DNA of 64,000 nt from CAZKWG01 sp964615375 (lineage in GTDB: Bacteria > Myxococcota_A > UBA796 > CAZKWG01), in contig CAZTOW010000038.1 of assembly GCA_964615375.1 (NCBI GenBank), forward strand, positions 1-64,000. The letters run 5' to 3'. Within the stretch, counting starts at the first letter, position 1, and the number at the start of each line of letters is the position of its first letter. Of the stretch, positions 34,696-42,580 are shown piece by piece. The notes under the pieces were generated by a model. The model was not told the DNA's origin. It did not search any database and was given only the letters and a program-made list of their open reading frames with translations. The position numbers were made by a program, and so were the translations under genes.

Positions 34696-35907
34696 ATGCA
34701 GCTCACCTTCCTCTATGACGTCGTCTGCCCCTACGCCTGGATGGCCTCCACCCAGGTCGAGGCCCTCGCCCGCCGGACCGGCGCCGAGCTGGTCTGGAAG
34801 CCGGTCCTGCTGGGCGGGATCTTCAAGCACATCGAGGGCCCGCTGGTGCCAGCCGCGACCTGGGGCGCCAGCAAGGTGGCCATCGGCGAGCGCGACCTCT
34901 ACCGCCAGGCCGAGCGCCTGGGCCTCCCGCTCGCCCGCCCGGACGCGCACCCGCGGCGCACCGTGGACGCGATGCGCCTGTGCGTGGCGGCCAGCGACGC
35001 GGCGCGCCCGGCCCTGAGCGCCGCCCTGTACCGCGCCTACTGGGTGGAGGGTCGGGACGTGGCCGATCGGCGGGTCCTGAGCGAGATCGCGGCGGAGCAC
35101 GGGATCGACCCGGCGTGCATGGACGATCCGGCCGTCAAGGAGCAGCTTCGCGAGAACACGGCGTTCGCGGCGGAGCGCGGGGCCTTTGGCGTCCCCACCT
35201 TCCTGGTCGGGGACCGGATGTTCTGGGGCGCTGACCGCATGCACCTCGTCGAGCAGGCCCTGGGCGGCTCGCCCGCGCGACCTGCGCCCAGGCCACCTGC
35301 GGCCGGGCCTGCTCCAGAGCTCCGCTTCTTCCACGACTTCGCGAGCCCCTTCTCCTACCTGGCCTCCACCCAGGTCGCGCGCGTGGCGGCCGAGGCCGGC
35401 GCGAAGCTCACCCTCAGCCCCATCCTCCTGGGCGGCCTCTTCCGGCAGATCGGCACCCCCGACGTCCCGCTCTTCGCCGCGCCCAAGGCGAAGCAGCGCT
35501 GGTACGCCCAGGACATGCAGGAGCAGGCGGACTGGCTCGGCGTGCCCTTCCGCTTCCCCTCCTGCTTCCCGGTGCGCACGGTGCTGCCGCTGCGGGTGGT
35601 CATCGCCGAGCCCCGCGCCACGGACGCGCTCTACCGCGCGCTGTGGGTGGAGGACCGGGACATCGGGCACCCGGCCGTCCTGCGCGCCGTGCTGACGGAG
35701 AGCGGCTTCGACGCGGACGCCCTGCTGGCGGCGGCGGAGACGGACGCGGTGAAGGGCACCCTGCGCGCCAACACGGAGGCGGCGGTGGCGGCGGGGGCCT
35801 GCGGGGTCCCCACCTTCCTGGTGGACGGGACCGTGCTGGTCTGGGGCGTCGATCGCCTGGATCACGTCGAGGCCGCGCTCCGCGGCTGGCGGCCGGCGCG
35901 CGGTTAG
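34696..35907 (+). CDS. Tandem 2-hydroxychromene-2-carboxylate isomerase-like protein
   Basis: A 403-residue protein made of two DsbA/kappa-GST-fold halves of about 195 residues, each like HCCA isomerase, which uses glutathione in naphthalene-type degradation. Half 1 begins LTFLYDVVCPYAWMAS, half 2 RFFHDFASPFSYLAS near residue 213; the catalytic Ser site is Cys in half 1 and Ser in half 2. Both halves contain FGVPTF- or CGVPTF-type cis-Pro loops. The real substrate is unknown; a general thiol-dependent isomerase or oxidoreductase is possible. Coding ends overlap with the convergent kinase gene. Confidence 0.87.
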   Translation: MQLTFLYDVVCPYAWMASTQVEALARRTGAELVWKPVLLGGIFKHIEGPLVPAATWGASKVAIGERDLYRQAERLGLPLARPDAHPRRTVDAMRLCVAASDAARPALSAALYRAYWVEGRDVADRRVLSEIAAEHGIDPACMDDPAVKEQLRENTAFAAERGAFGVPTFLVGDRMFWGADRMHLVEQALGGSPARPAPRPPAAGPAPELRFFHDFASPFSYLASTQVARVAAEAGAKLTLSPILLGGLFRQIGTPDVPLFAAPKAKQRWYAQDMQEQADWLGVPFRFPSCFPVRTVLPLRVVIAEPRATDALYRALWVEDRDIGHPAVLRAVLTESGFDADALLAAAETDAVKGTLRANTEAAVAAGACGVPTFLVDGTVLVWGVDRLDHVEAALRGWRPARG

Positions 35908-36467
35908 CCGGACAGGCCCGCCGCCCCCAGCACCCAGGCGATCCGCGCCTCCAACGGCACGATGGGCGGCATGACCAGCAGGCGCGGGGGGCCCAGCTCA
36001 CGGAAGAGCAGTCCCTCCACCGTGGCCTGATAGTGCCGCTGCACCCAGGGGTTCGAGGAGCGCACCCCGTCGGCCACCAGGGGGAGCACCCCCCAGGGCA
36101 GGAGCACGACGTGGTCGTAGGTGCTGGCGCGCCCGAGGGTCTCGGCGAACCAGGCGGCGGTGGCCTCCCCGTCCTCGGCGAAGTGGTAGTGCAGCCAGAA
36201 GGCGGCGAAGTCCACGGAGGATCGGTCGGCCACGAAGCCACCGTGCGCGGTCGCCGCGCGCTCCTCCGCCGCCCGCTGCTCGTGCCAGAGCTCGACGACC
36301 AGCGCCCGCAGGGATCCGTGGTCCAGGGTGTGCAGGTCCAGCCCGGCCTCGATGCGCAGGCGCATGCCCTCGGCCAGGTAGGGAAGGTCCAGGCGCGCGG
36401 CCAGGGCGCGCCCGAGCGTGGACTTGCCGGTCCCGGCGCTGCCGGAGAGGGCCAGCCGCGCCGTCAT
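35904..36467 (-). CDS. P-loop nucleoside/AAA-type kinase
   Basis: A 187-residue ATPase-kinase. LALSGSAGTGKSTLGRALA near residue 5 is the Walker A loop; the rest resembles NadR C-terminal ribosylnicotinamide-kinase or AAA_28 proteins, with FVADRSSVDFAAFW near 68 and VVLLPWG near 107. Substrate not known. Start at 36467 overlaps the histidine phosphatase stop as ATGA, so the two are coupled. Confidence 0.82.
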   Translation of the reverse strand: MTARLALSGSAGTGKSTLGRALAARLDLPYLAEGMRLRIEAGLDLHTLDHGSLRALVVELWHEQRAAEERAATAHGGFVADRSSVDFAAFWLHYHFAEDGEATAAWFAETLGRASTYDHVVLLPWGVLPLVADGVRSSNPWVQRHYQATVEGLLFRELGPPRLLVMPPIVPLEARIAWVLGAAGLSG

Positions 36468-37174
36468 CTCTGGGGCTCCCAGGCGTGGGGTGCGACCGCG
36501 CGGCCTCCGCCCAGGAGCTCGGCCGGGGGCGGGCGCTCGCCGAAGACCTCCAGCATCCCGCCGGCCTCCGCCAGGATGAAGAGCGTGTGGCTGGCCCGCG
36601 CGGGGGCGAAGCGCAGGGCCTGATCGTAGGGGACCCCGAGCATCTGGCAGGACAGCAGCCGGATCACGCCGATGTGCGTGACGAGGATCCAGCGGCGCCC
36701 GCGGAGCTGCTCCCAGCGCTCCTCGCGCCAGCGCTCCAGGCGCAGCGCGAGGTCGTGCAGGCTCTCGCCGCCCGGGGGGCGCGCGTGGAGATAGTCGGCC
36801 CACCAGGCGTGGACCCGCTCGGGCTCGGCCTGCTGGAGATCCTCCCAGGCCAGGCCCTCCCACGCGCCCATGGCCTGCTCGCGCAAGGCGGGCTCGAGGA
36901 GGAGCGGGACGCCGAAGCGCTGGGCCAGGGGCTCGGCGAGCGTGGTGCAGCGCAGCAGATCGCTGGAGAGCACGCCGTCCGGCCGCGGGAGGCGGGCGAG
37001 GCAGAAGGCCAGCAGATCCTCAGCCTCGCGGCGCCCGCGCTCCGAGAGCGGCAGGTCGGTGTGCCCGTAGGCCAGGCGCCGGCCCCCGGTCTCGACGGCG
37101 GGGTGGCGGAGCAGGTGGAGGGCCGTGACCTCGGCGGAGGGGAGCGCGGCCTGGGTGGCGGGATCGAAGCTCAT
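36464..37174 (-). CDS. Histidine phosphatase, CobC/PhoE-like
   Basis: A 236-residue histidine phosphatase. The signature is RHPAVE (residues 23-28; Pro in the usual Gly place of RHG), then GHTDLPLSERGRREAE near 42, the second Arg in SSDLLRC, and VTHIGVIR near 187. This order fits alpha-ribazole phosphatase or phosphoglycerate-mutase-like enzymes. Coupled to the P-loop kinase, hence perhaps a nucleotide-salvage pair. Confidence 0.88.
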   Translation of the reverse strand: MSFDPATQAALPSAEVTALHLLRHPAVETGGRRLAYGHTDLPLSERGRREAEDLLAFCLARLPRPDGVLSSDLLRCTTLAEPLAQRFGVPLLLEPALREQAMGAWEGLAWEDLQQAEPERVHAWWADYLHARPPGGESLHDLALRLERWREERWEQLRGRRWILVTHIGVIRLLSCQMLGVPYDQALRFAPARASHTLFILAEAGGMLEVFGERPPPAELLGGGRAVAPHAWEPQR

Positions 37175-37195
37175 CCCCTGCCGGTTATCCCGCCC

Positions 37196-37753
37196 TCAGA
37201 GCGGGGGCTTGCCGTCCAGGGCGCGGGCGGCGCGGACGTACAGGTCGCCGCCCAGCCCCGCCTCGGCCTCCTGAAGGAAGGATGCGTCGGCCCAGCGGTC
37301 CAGATCGGCCAGGGCGCGGGCCTGGCGCACCAGCTCCTGGGCCTCGGCGTCCGGGCTCGGGCTGGCGGCGATGGCCTTGCCGGCGGCGACGAGCTGACCC
37401 TTCAGCACGGCCTGGCCGCCGAGGGTGAGCGCCTCGATGGCCGGCTCGAGCCCGGAGCTCTCGCTGTTGGGGTCCACGAAGGTGGGGATGGCCTCGCGCA
37501 GGCGCCCGGCGGCGGCGCCGATCCCGGCGGGGGTGGCGGGCTCGGCGGCCATGGCGCTGAGCACGGCGTCCACCTTCTTGCGGGTGTCGCCGGGCAGCTT
37601 CGCCACGAGGCGCTCGGCCTCCGCCGCCTTGTTGGGGAAGCGCGCGACCTGGGCCGTGGTGAGCCAGGGCCCGGCGGCCTCGCTGGCGCAGGCCGATCCG
37701 AGCAGGGAGCTGAGCACGCTGAGCATGACGAGGGCCTGTCGTGGAGGATTCAT
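37196..37753 (-). CDS. Small lipoprotein of unknown function
   Basis: A 185-residue predicted lipoprotein, signal LVMLSVLSSLLGSAC with lipobox GSAC and Cys near residue 22. The mature part is helical and Ala-rich (AAEAERLVAKLPGDTRKK). Start set at 37753 (MNPPRQALVM). It begins ten bases after the cysteine-peptidase gene and ends 21 bases before the histidine phosphatase, so it is probably co-transcribed with both. A protective partner for the peptidase is an untested idea. Confidence 0.78.
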   Translation of the reverse strand: MNPPRQALVMLSVLSSLLGSACASEAAGPWLTTAQVARFPNKAAEAERLVAKLPGDTRKKVDAVLSAMAAEPATPAGIGAAAGRLREAIPTFVDPNSESSGLEPAIEALTLGGQAVLKGQLVAAGKAIAASPSPDAEAQELVRQARALADLDRWADASFLQEAEAGLGGDLYVRAARALDGKPPL

Positions 37754-37763
37754 CGACCGCAGT

Positions 37764-39626
37764 CTAATCACGAGTGCTGGGGTCCGTGTAGATGTGCGTC
37801 ACGCGCGCCGCGCCGAGGTTGAAGCGCCCGTTGTCCGGGCCGCCGGTCGTGAAGTTGCCGCTGGAGAAGTCGGCCTCGCTGACCCAGCGCGTCCCGCCCG
37901 ACCAGGGGTCGGAGACCAGGAAGCTGCGGTTGCCCGCGTCGTCCCGGCGCACGTCGGTCACCGTCATGAAGTGCCCGCCGCCGCCGGTGTAGCCGATGCG
38001 GAAGGGCACGTCCTCGCCGTCCGCCAGGCGCGCCTCCATGTCGTCCAGGTTGTTCGCCACGTTCGCCGTGCCGACCGTGTCGTACTCCAGCCCTGTGCCC
38101 GGCGTCGTGATGCGCTCGAGCGCCGGCGTCAGCGTCATGCCGTTGCCGCGCTTGCCCGCGTTGTTGCGGATGGCCGAGATCTCCTCCTCGGTGGGGTGCC
38201 CGCCGTTCTGGGCGCGGAGCGTGGCCAGGGTGACGGAGGCCACGGCGACGTCGCCCAGCGAGCTCGACCCGTCCATGTAGCGGGTCAGCGCGTCCCGCTG
38301 GTCCTGGGTGATGGCGTTGCTGGTGCGCGCCGTGTCCATCATCGTGTTGACCTGGCCGCGCGCCTGGGTGCCCAGCCGGCTCACCGCCACGCCGCCGTTG
38401 TCCTCGAGGGTGTCGCGCTGCTCCTCGGCGGAGACGCTGGTGGGGTCGGGGTTGTTGATGCCCTCGCCCCGGTGCAGGCGCAGCGCGTAGATGGGATCGG
38501 CCTCGCCCCGGACGATCTGCGAGGTGGTGGGCCCGCAGGAGTCGCCCCAGCGCTGGAAGAGCCCGTCGTTGTCGCCGCGGGTGTCGCCCGGCCCGTAGAG
38601 GTTGTCCGGGTCCACCGTGGACGTGTTGGCGTCGTGGATGTCGATGGTGGTCGTGGTGCGCAGCAGCGTCTCGCGCTCGGTGCCGCGGATGTCGCTGGCG
38701 AACTGCTCGATCTCGGAGAAGGCGGTGTCCTGGTCGGGGGTGCCCCCGAAGAAGCGGTCGGCGCCGTCGTACCAGTGACCCTCCAGCCGCGAGGAGCGCG
38801 AAGCCACGGCCTTGAGCAGGAGCGAGCGCTCCACCCCGGCGTCCGCGCCGGCCACCGCGTTGCCGTCGGCGTCCTGGCCCGTCTGGTGCAGCAGCTCCAT
38901 GGTGCGCGCGTAGCGATCGTCGTCCATGTCGAGGAGCGCGCGCGCCGACTGCAGGGCCTGGCGTCGGTTCAGCACGCCCTCCTGGCCGCGGTCGGAGTCG
39001 GTGCGCCGGTCGGCCACGCCGTTGACCAGCATCTCCACGACCTCGGGCGTCAGACGCTCGCGATCCTCGTCGTCCTCCTCCACCAGCGTCTGGATGTCGG
39101 CGTAGGTGTTCAGCGCGCGGTCGGCGTTCGGGCTCTCCAGGGCGTGCGTGATGACGCGCATCTCGGCGACCAGGGCCTCGCCCTCCAGACCCTGCACGCG
39201 GCTGAGGATGACGGCGCGCTGCTCGGGCGTGACGTTCTGGAGCTCGCTCACCCGCGCGTCCAGCCCCTCGCGCGCCTGCTGCGCCGCGGCGAGCTGCTCC
39301 TCGGGCGTGAGCGCGTCGGGCTCGCACAGCTCCTCGCTGGCGACCTCGTTGGCCTCCTCGACCTCGCACTCCTGCGCCTCCTCTTCGCAGACGGCCGGCT
39401 CGTCCTCGGTCTCGCCGCCGCCGAGGATCCAGTCCCGGGCCATGTCCACGATGGAGCCCGTCACCTCGGGGTCCAGCATGAGCGGGCCGCCGATGAGCTG
39501 GCCTTGCATGAAGCTGTTGCCCAGCCCCTCGACGAAGTCCCCCAGGCCGCCGCCAGACTCTTCCGTCTCGGCCGTGGCGGTGGTCGTCGTGGTTGTCGAG
39601 CTCGGAAGCGTCATCTTGTCGAACAT
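37764..39626 (-). CDS. Large protein with C39/papain-like cysteine-peptidase end
   Basis: A 620-residue protein without signal peptide. The N-terminus is Ser/Thr-rich (residues 6-22), followed by an acidic Cys-containing linker and helical repeats (EELCEPDALTPEEQLAAA near 99-116). The last third has a peptidase-like triad: Gln358 and Cys364 in FQRWGDSCGPTT, His552 in GGGGHFMTV and Asp573 in LVSDPWSGG, the order and spacing seen in C39-type and other papain-like enzymes. Function inferred as an effector or toxin exported by a specialised route, or an intracellular protease. The small lipoprotein follows after ten bases. Family not named with certainty. Confidence 0.8.
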   Translation of the reverse strand: MFDKMTLPSSTTTTTTATAETEESGGGLGDFVEGLGNSFMQGQLIGGPLMLDPEVTGSIVDMARDWILGGGETEDEPAVCEEEAQECEVEEANEVASEELCEPDALTPEEQLAAAQQAREGLDARVSELQNVTPEQRAVILSRVQGLEGEALVAEMRVITHALESPNADRALNTYADIQTLVEEDDEDRERLTPEVVEMLVNGVADRRTDSDRGQEGVLNRRQALQSARALLDMDDDRYARTMELLHQTGQDADGNAVAGADAGVERSLLLKAVASRSSRLEGHWYDGADRFFGGTPDQDTAFSEIEQFASDIRGTERETLLRTTTTIDIHDANTSTVDPDNLYGPGDTRGDNDGLFQRWGDSCGPTTSQIVRGEADPIYALRLHRGEGINNPDPTSVSAEEQRDTLEDNGGVAVSRLGTQARGQVNTMMDTARTSNAITQDQRDALTRYMDGSSSLGDVAVASVTLATLRAQNGGHPTEEEISAIRNNAGKRGNGMTLTPALERITTPGTGLEYDTVGTANVANNLDDMEARLADGEDVPFRIGYTGGGGHFMTVTDVRRDDAGNRSFLVSDPWSGGTRWVSEADFSSGNFTTGGPDNGRFNLGAARVTHIYTDPSTRD

Positions 39627-39662
39627 GGATCACCCTCGCGCAGGACGCGCCTGTCCATGCTC

Positions 39663-39730
39663 ATTGTCGGGGCTCGCGCGCATGTGGACAAGCGAAAATT
39701 TCGACCAGATCGATCTGATCTCGTCGAAAT
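39663..39730 (-). promoter_or_regulatory. Promoter with flanking palindrome for peptidase gene
   Basis: On the minus strand TTGTCC (39686-39691) and GACAAT (39663-39668) are 17 bases apart, a reasonable sigma-70 pair 36 bases before the start. Directly upstream, the perfect 12-base palindrome CAGATCGATCTG (39706-39717) lies inside ATTTCGA/TCGAAAT arms (39698-39704, 39724-39730), in the position of an activator or repressor site. Bases 39731-39936 show no gene. Confidence 0.55.
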
Positions 39731-39936
39731 CACCGCACGCCCGTTCGGTATCGGGCCTCGCGCGCGACGGCGGGCGCGCACACGGCCCGACCAGCCCACA
39801 TCCGCGCCTCCGATCGGGCCCCTCGCGCAGACTCGACCTGGACGTCGCGTGGCGCGAGCGTTCACACCCCGAGATCCGTTCAGTTGCGTGAGGGCCTCAA
39901 GCCCCGAAAGTCTGTTCAGGTATCCTGATCAGCCTC

Positions 39937-40344
39937 TCAGCTCTTCGACGTCGCGCGCTTCGATCTCCGCTGCTCTGGACGCAGCAAGATCAGGTTCTCC
40001 TTCGCCTCCTTCACCACCTCGCGTGGAGGCGTTGGCCTGTTCAGGGTGAAGTCCAGCGCGGCCAGCGACTCTGCGCCGATCTCGAAGCGATCCTCGATCT
40101 GATCGAGGAGCTCGCTGGCGGCACCGAAGCGCACGAGAAGCGGCACGGGATCGGGGTTCTTCCCCGCCTGATACTCTTGGAGGAAGGTCCGGGCAGCCTG
40201 CGCGTAGGCGTCCAGGGCGCGCGTAAGCTGGGAGGACCACACATAAGAGAGCTCCGCGGCGAGGGCGAGCTCGTGCAGCGCCGAGGCCTGCTCGGGATCG
40301 ACGGTGGCCCCAGATCCGACCCCAGATCCTGGTCTAGCGGGCAC
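39937..40344 (-). CDS. Hypothetical protein (135 aa)
   Basis: A 135-residue protein chosen from the GTG at 40344, because GGAGG (40349-40353) lies four bases upstream; the longer frame to 40476 has no supporting start. It starts with a short Gly/Ser-rich stretch, then an amphipathic helical region (ALHELALAAELSYVW and TRALDAYAQAARTFLQEYQ) and a basic end RRSKRATSKS. No homologue recognised. It lies in a lower-GC, accessory-looking stretch. Confidence 0.68.
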   Translation of the reverse strand: MPARPGSGVGSGATVDPEQASALHELALAAELSYVWSSQLTRALDAYAQAARTFLQEYQAGKNPDPVPLLVRFGAASELLDQIEDRFEIGAESLAALDFTLNRPTPPREVVKEAKENLILLRPEQRRSKRATSKS

Positions 40345-40609
40345 AGAGCCTCCTTCGTCGCGACACCGCGACTTCAACCAGGGGTTGTTCCCTGGATCGG
40401 GGGGAGACACCAGGGCTGCGCCGCCGGACACCAGGAGGACACCCACCGGCGGCGCACCCGAGTGGAGTGAGAACACCCTACATCAGGTGGAGCCCCAGGT
40501 GAGACCTCGTGCTCTCATTCCCCATTCAGTGTGAAAAAAGTGATGAGAACTCTTGCAGGCAAAATGCGTTCAGAGTAAGACTTGTACAGGACAGGCGAAG
40601 GAACGATGA

Positions 40610-41503
40610 ATGGCTGCAGTTCGTGAAGCAGCGCCACTCCCCACCGTGCACAGCTATCTGGACTATCGGAAATTCCTGGCGGAGTGGCTCGAAGCAAAAC
40701 AGGCCGTGACGCCTGGATATACGCTCTCTCGGTTCTCCCGGAAGGCTGGATGTTCGTACAGCCATGTGAGAAATGTCTTTGCAGGTGAGCGTAAACTCCT
40801 TCCACCTCAGCTTGATGGATTCATCCACGCGCTGAAGCTCAACCCGGAAGACGCGGAGTTCTTCACCATTCTCGTCCGCTACCAGCAGAGCCCCTCCCTC
40901 CTGGAACGAGCGCAGCTCCTGCAGATCATCTCAGGTACGCGCAAGGTCCGAGAGGCACGCCCGCTGGAAGGGGAGATCTTTCGCTATCTCTCCCGTCTCT
41001 CCTACGCTGCGCTCTATGAGCTCTCTTTCTCACCGGAGTTTCAAGAGGATCCTCAGTGGATATCGGGCGTGTTGGGGATCTCCTCGACGGAGGCCCAGGA
41101 GGCTCTCCGTGATCTCATCGCCGTCGGCCTGCTCGTGCGGGCGGAGGATGGGGTCGTGCGCCCCCGCATCGCGGTCCTCAAGACCCCTCCGGGGCTGAAA
41201 GACGCCGCTCTTTTCACCATTCACGACAAGGGGCTCGAGGCGGCCGAAGAGGCGCTCGGAGGCCCCACGGAAGATCGCCACTTCTACGCGGCGGTCTCCC
41301 CGGTACCCTCTACGCTGGTCGGCGCGCTCCGCCAGGCGGTGGCTGGATTCCATGATCGCACGAACGCGCTGCTGGCCGAGTTCCAGGCCGAGCGCTTCGC
41401 CGATGGCAACGATGACGAGAATGTCCGCTCCGTATATCAGGTTCAGGTTCAGCTCGTGCCCGTGTCTACGATAGTTCCAGCGTCCGACGACGGGACAGAC
41501 TGA
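40610..41503 (+). CDS. TIGR02147-family regulator 1
   Basis: A 297-residue protein of the TIGR02147 type, common in Fibrobacter and deltaproteobacteria. Residues about 14-70 have YLDYRKFLAEWLEAKQ and a helix-turn-helix-like segment (FSRKAGCSYSHVRNVF), and the rest a helical domain (YRQQSPSLLE-type, FRYLSRLSYAALYEL). Transcription-regulator role is inferred. The first 220 bases are lower in GC than the neighbourhood. It shares a codon-identical 15-base block with regulator 2, with the rare codons AGA and AAT. Precedes the repeat-protein gene. Confidence 0.85.
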   Translation: MAAVREAAPLPTVHSYLDYRKFLAEWLEAKQAVTPGYTLSRFSRKAGCSYSHVRNVFAGERKLLPPQLDGFIHALKLNPEDAEFFTILVRYQQSPSLLERAQLLQIISGTRKVREARPLEGEIFRYLSRLSYAALYELSFSPEFQEDPQWISGVLGISSTEAQEALRDLIAVGLLVRAEDGVVRPRIAVLKTPPGLKDAALFTIHDKGLEAAEEALGGPTEDRHFYAAVSPVPSTLVGALRQAVAGFHDRTNALLAEFQAERFADGNDDENVRSVYQVQVQLVPVSTIVPASDDGTD

Positions 41504-41568
41504 ACATATACACAGCCTCTCGACGCTCCAGACAACCCCCTACACTTGTTCAGTCCTCTCTCCCCAGA

Positions 41569-41600
41569 GCAGGTCGGCGACCTGCCATCCTCCTCGGAGG
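41569..41600 (+). promoter_or_regulatory. Palindrome and SD-hairpin before the repeat-protein gene
   Basis: GCAGGTCG-G-CGACCTGC (41569-41585) is a perfect 17-base inverted repeat with one centre base, 22 bases before the ATG at 41607. Right after it CCTC (41589-41592) can pair with part of the Shine-Dalgarno GGAGG (41596-41600). The two could form a repressor site and a translational control hairpin for the secreted protein. Confidence 0.5.
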
Positions 41601-41606
41601 TCAGCC

Positions 41607-42368
41607 ATGTTCGGAAAGTGCCTGATTACGCTGTCCATTCTCACGGGTCTGGCCTCCTCGACGAGCCAGGCTGCGCCGCTCGCGAGGCAGGGGCAGCTCG
41701 CCGAGGTGACCCGCCCCGTGCAGGGCGTGGTCCTCGCCACGGGTCAGGACGATGCCCACGCGCGCGGCCGCTTCGAGGGGCTCATCATCTGGGGCGACCC
41801 CTGGGAGAAGTTCTCGAGCATCCGCATGCCGAGCGGCAGCTTCTACCGCCCCAACAAGGGCAAGGGCACGCTGCCCAAGACCGGCCTCATCATCTGGGGT
41901 GACCCCTGGGAGAAGGTGAAGATCGGGACCGGCTTCCAGACCAAGCTCCCCTCGGGCCGCCGGCCGAGCTCGGGCCGCGTGAGCGCCGTGACCTGGACCG
42001 CGCTGGACGGCGCCGAGCTCACCTTGGAGATGAGCAGCGGCATCGACCTCGCGGACATTGACGCGCTGGTGGCGCCGGCGGGCGAGTGGGTGGATCTCAC
42101 CCTCGAGCTCGATGGACCGCTCTACCTCGACGGTGAGGTGGGTGATCTGCCCTACGGCCTCACGCTGGACGTGCAGAGCTGGACCATGCCCTTCGAGGAG
42201 CCCCTGTCCTCGGACGGCAGCGTGGAGGTCGTCATCGACGCCGAGCTGCCCTCGCTGCTCGTGGACGAGGTCCAGGCCCAGGAGGGGCTGGTGGTCGAGC
42301 CGGGTGACGCCCTGCACGATTCGCTCGCGCATGCGCTCCTGGACAGCGCTTTCGCGCGCGCCCGCTGA
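41607..42368 (+). CDS. Secreted protein with two GLIIWGDPWEK repeats
   Basis: A 253-residue exported protein: signal peptide at about residues 1-22 (LITLSILTGLASSTSQA), then an Ala/Gly-rich N-terminus. The motif GLIIWGDPWEK occurs twice, at residues 58-68 and 93-103, encoded by near-identical 33-base DNA (two differences). The C-terminal half is acidic and beta-rich (LTLELDGPLYLDGEVGDLPYG). No enzyme motif is visible. It is between two TIGR02147 regulators, downstream of an inverted repeat and upstream of a terminator-like hairpin. A surface or cell-interaction protein is the likely role; I recognise no family. Confidence 0.75.
   Translation: MFGKCLITLSILTGLASSTSQAAPLARQGQLAEVTRPVQGVVLATGQDDAHARGRFEGLIIWGDPWEKFSSIRMPSGSFYRPNKGKGTLPKTGLIIWGDPWEKVKIGTGFQTKLPSGRRPSSGRVSAVTWTALDGAELTLEMSSGIDLADIDALVAPAGEWVDLTLELDGPLYLDGEVGDLPYGLTLDVQSWTMPFEEPLSSDGSVEVVIDAELPSLLVDEVQAQEGLVVEPGDALHDSLAHALLDSAFARAR
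41778..41915 (+). repeat. Duplicated 33-base coding unit
   Basis: Copies at 41778-41810 and 41883-41915, start to start 105 bases, differ at two positions, both synonymous, and encode the same 11-residue peptide with the core IIWGDPWE. Confidence 0.9.
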
Positions 42369-42375
42369 AAAGCCT

Positions 42376-42423
42376 GGAGGGGGGCCGGATGTCCAGTCCC
42401 CCTCCTCCTCCGGGTCATTTTTT
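42376..42423 (+). terminator. Candidate terminator
   Basis: GGAGGGGG (42376-42383) pairs with CCCCCTCC (42398-42405); a six-T run (42418-42423) follows after 12 bases. Located just after the repeat-protein gene. The gap between stem and T-run makes it imperfect. Confidence 0.42.
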
Positions 42424-42478
42424 ACCGATGACCAGGATCCGGTTCAACCCTGGGGTTTCGAGGATGTGCTTTTCAGGC

Positions 42479-42507
42479 TGGACAGGATTTCGAAGTTGAG
42501 GTCTAAC
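42479..42507 (+). promoter_or_regulatory. Candidate promoter of regulator 2
   Basis: TGGACA (42479-42484, 5/6 of -35) and TCTAAC (42502-42507, 4/6 of -10) are 17 bases apart, 74 bases before the ATG at 42581. It lies after the terminator of the repeat-protein gene. Confidence 0.5.
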
Positions 42508-42580
42508 TACGAGTACGACCCAGCAGATAAGCTCAACCACGTCTGGACAAACCCTGGAAATGCCTTCAGGTGAGGCCAAG

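Noticed and set aside
37768..39633. Arg/Gly/Pro-rich 621-codon frame overlapping the peptidase gene on the same strand
   Set aside because: Out-of-frame reading of the GC-rich peptidase gene; the peptidase frame shows motifs.
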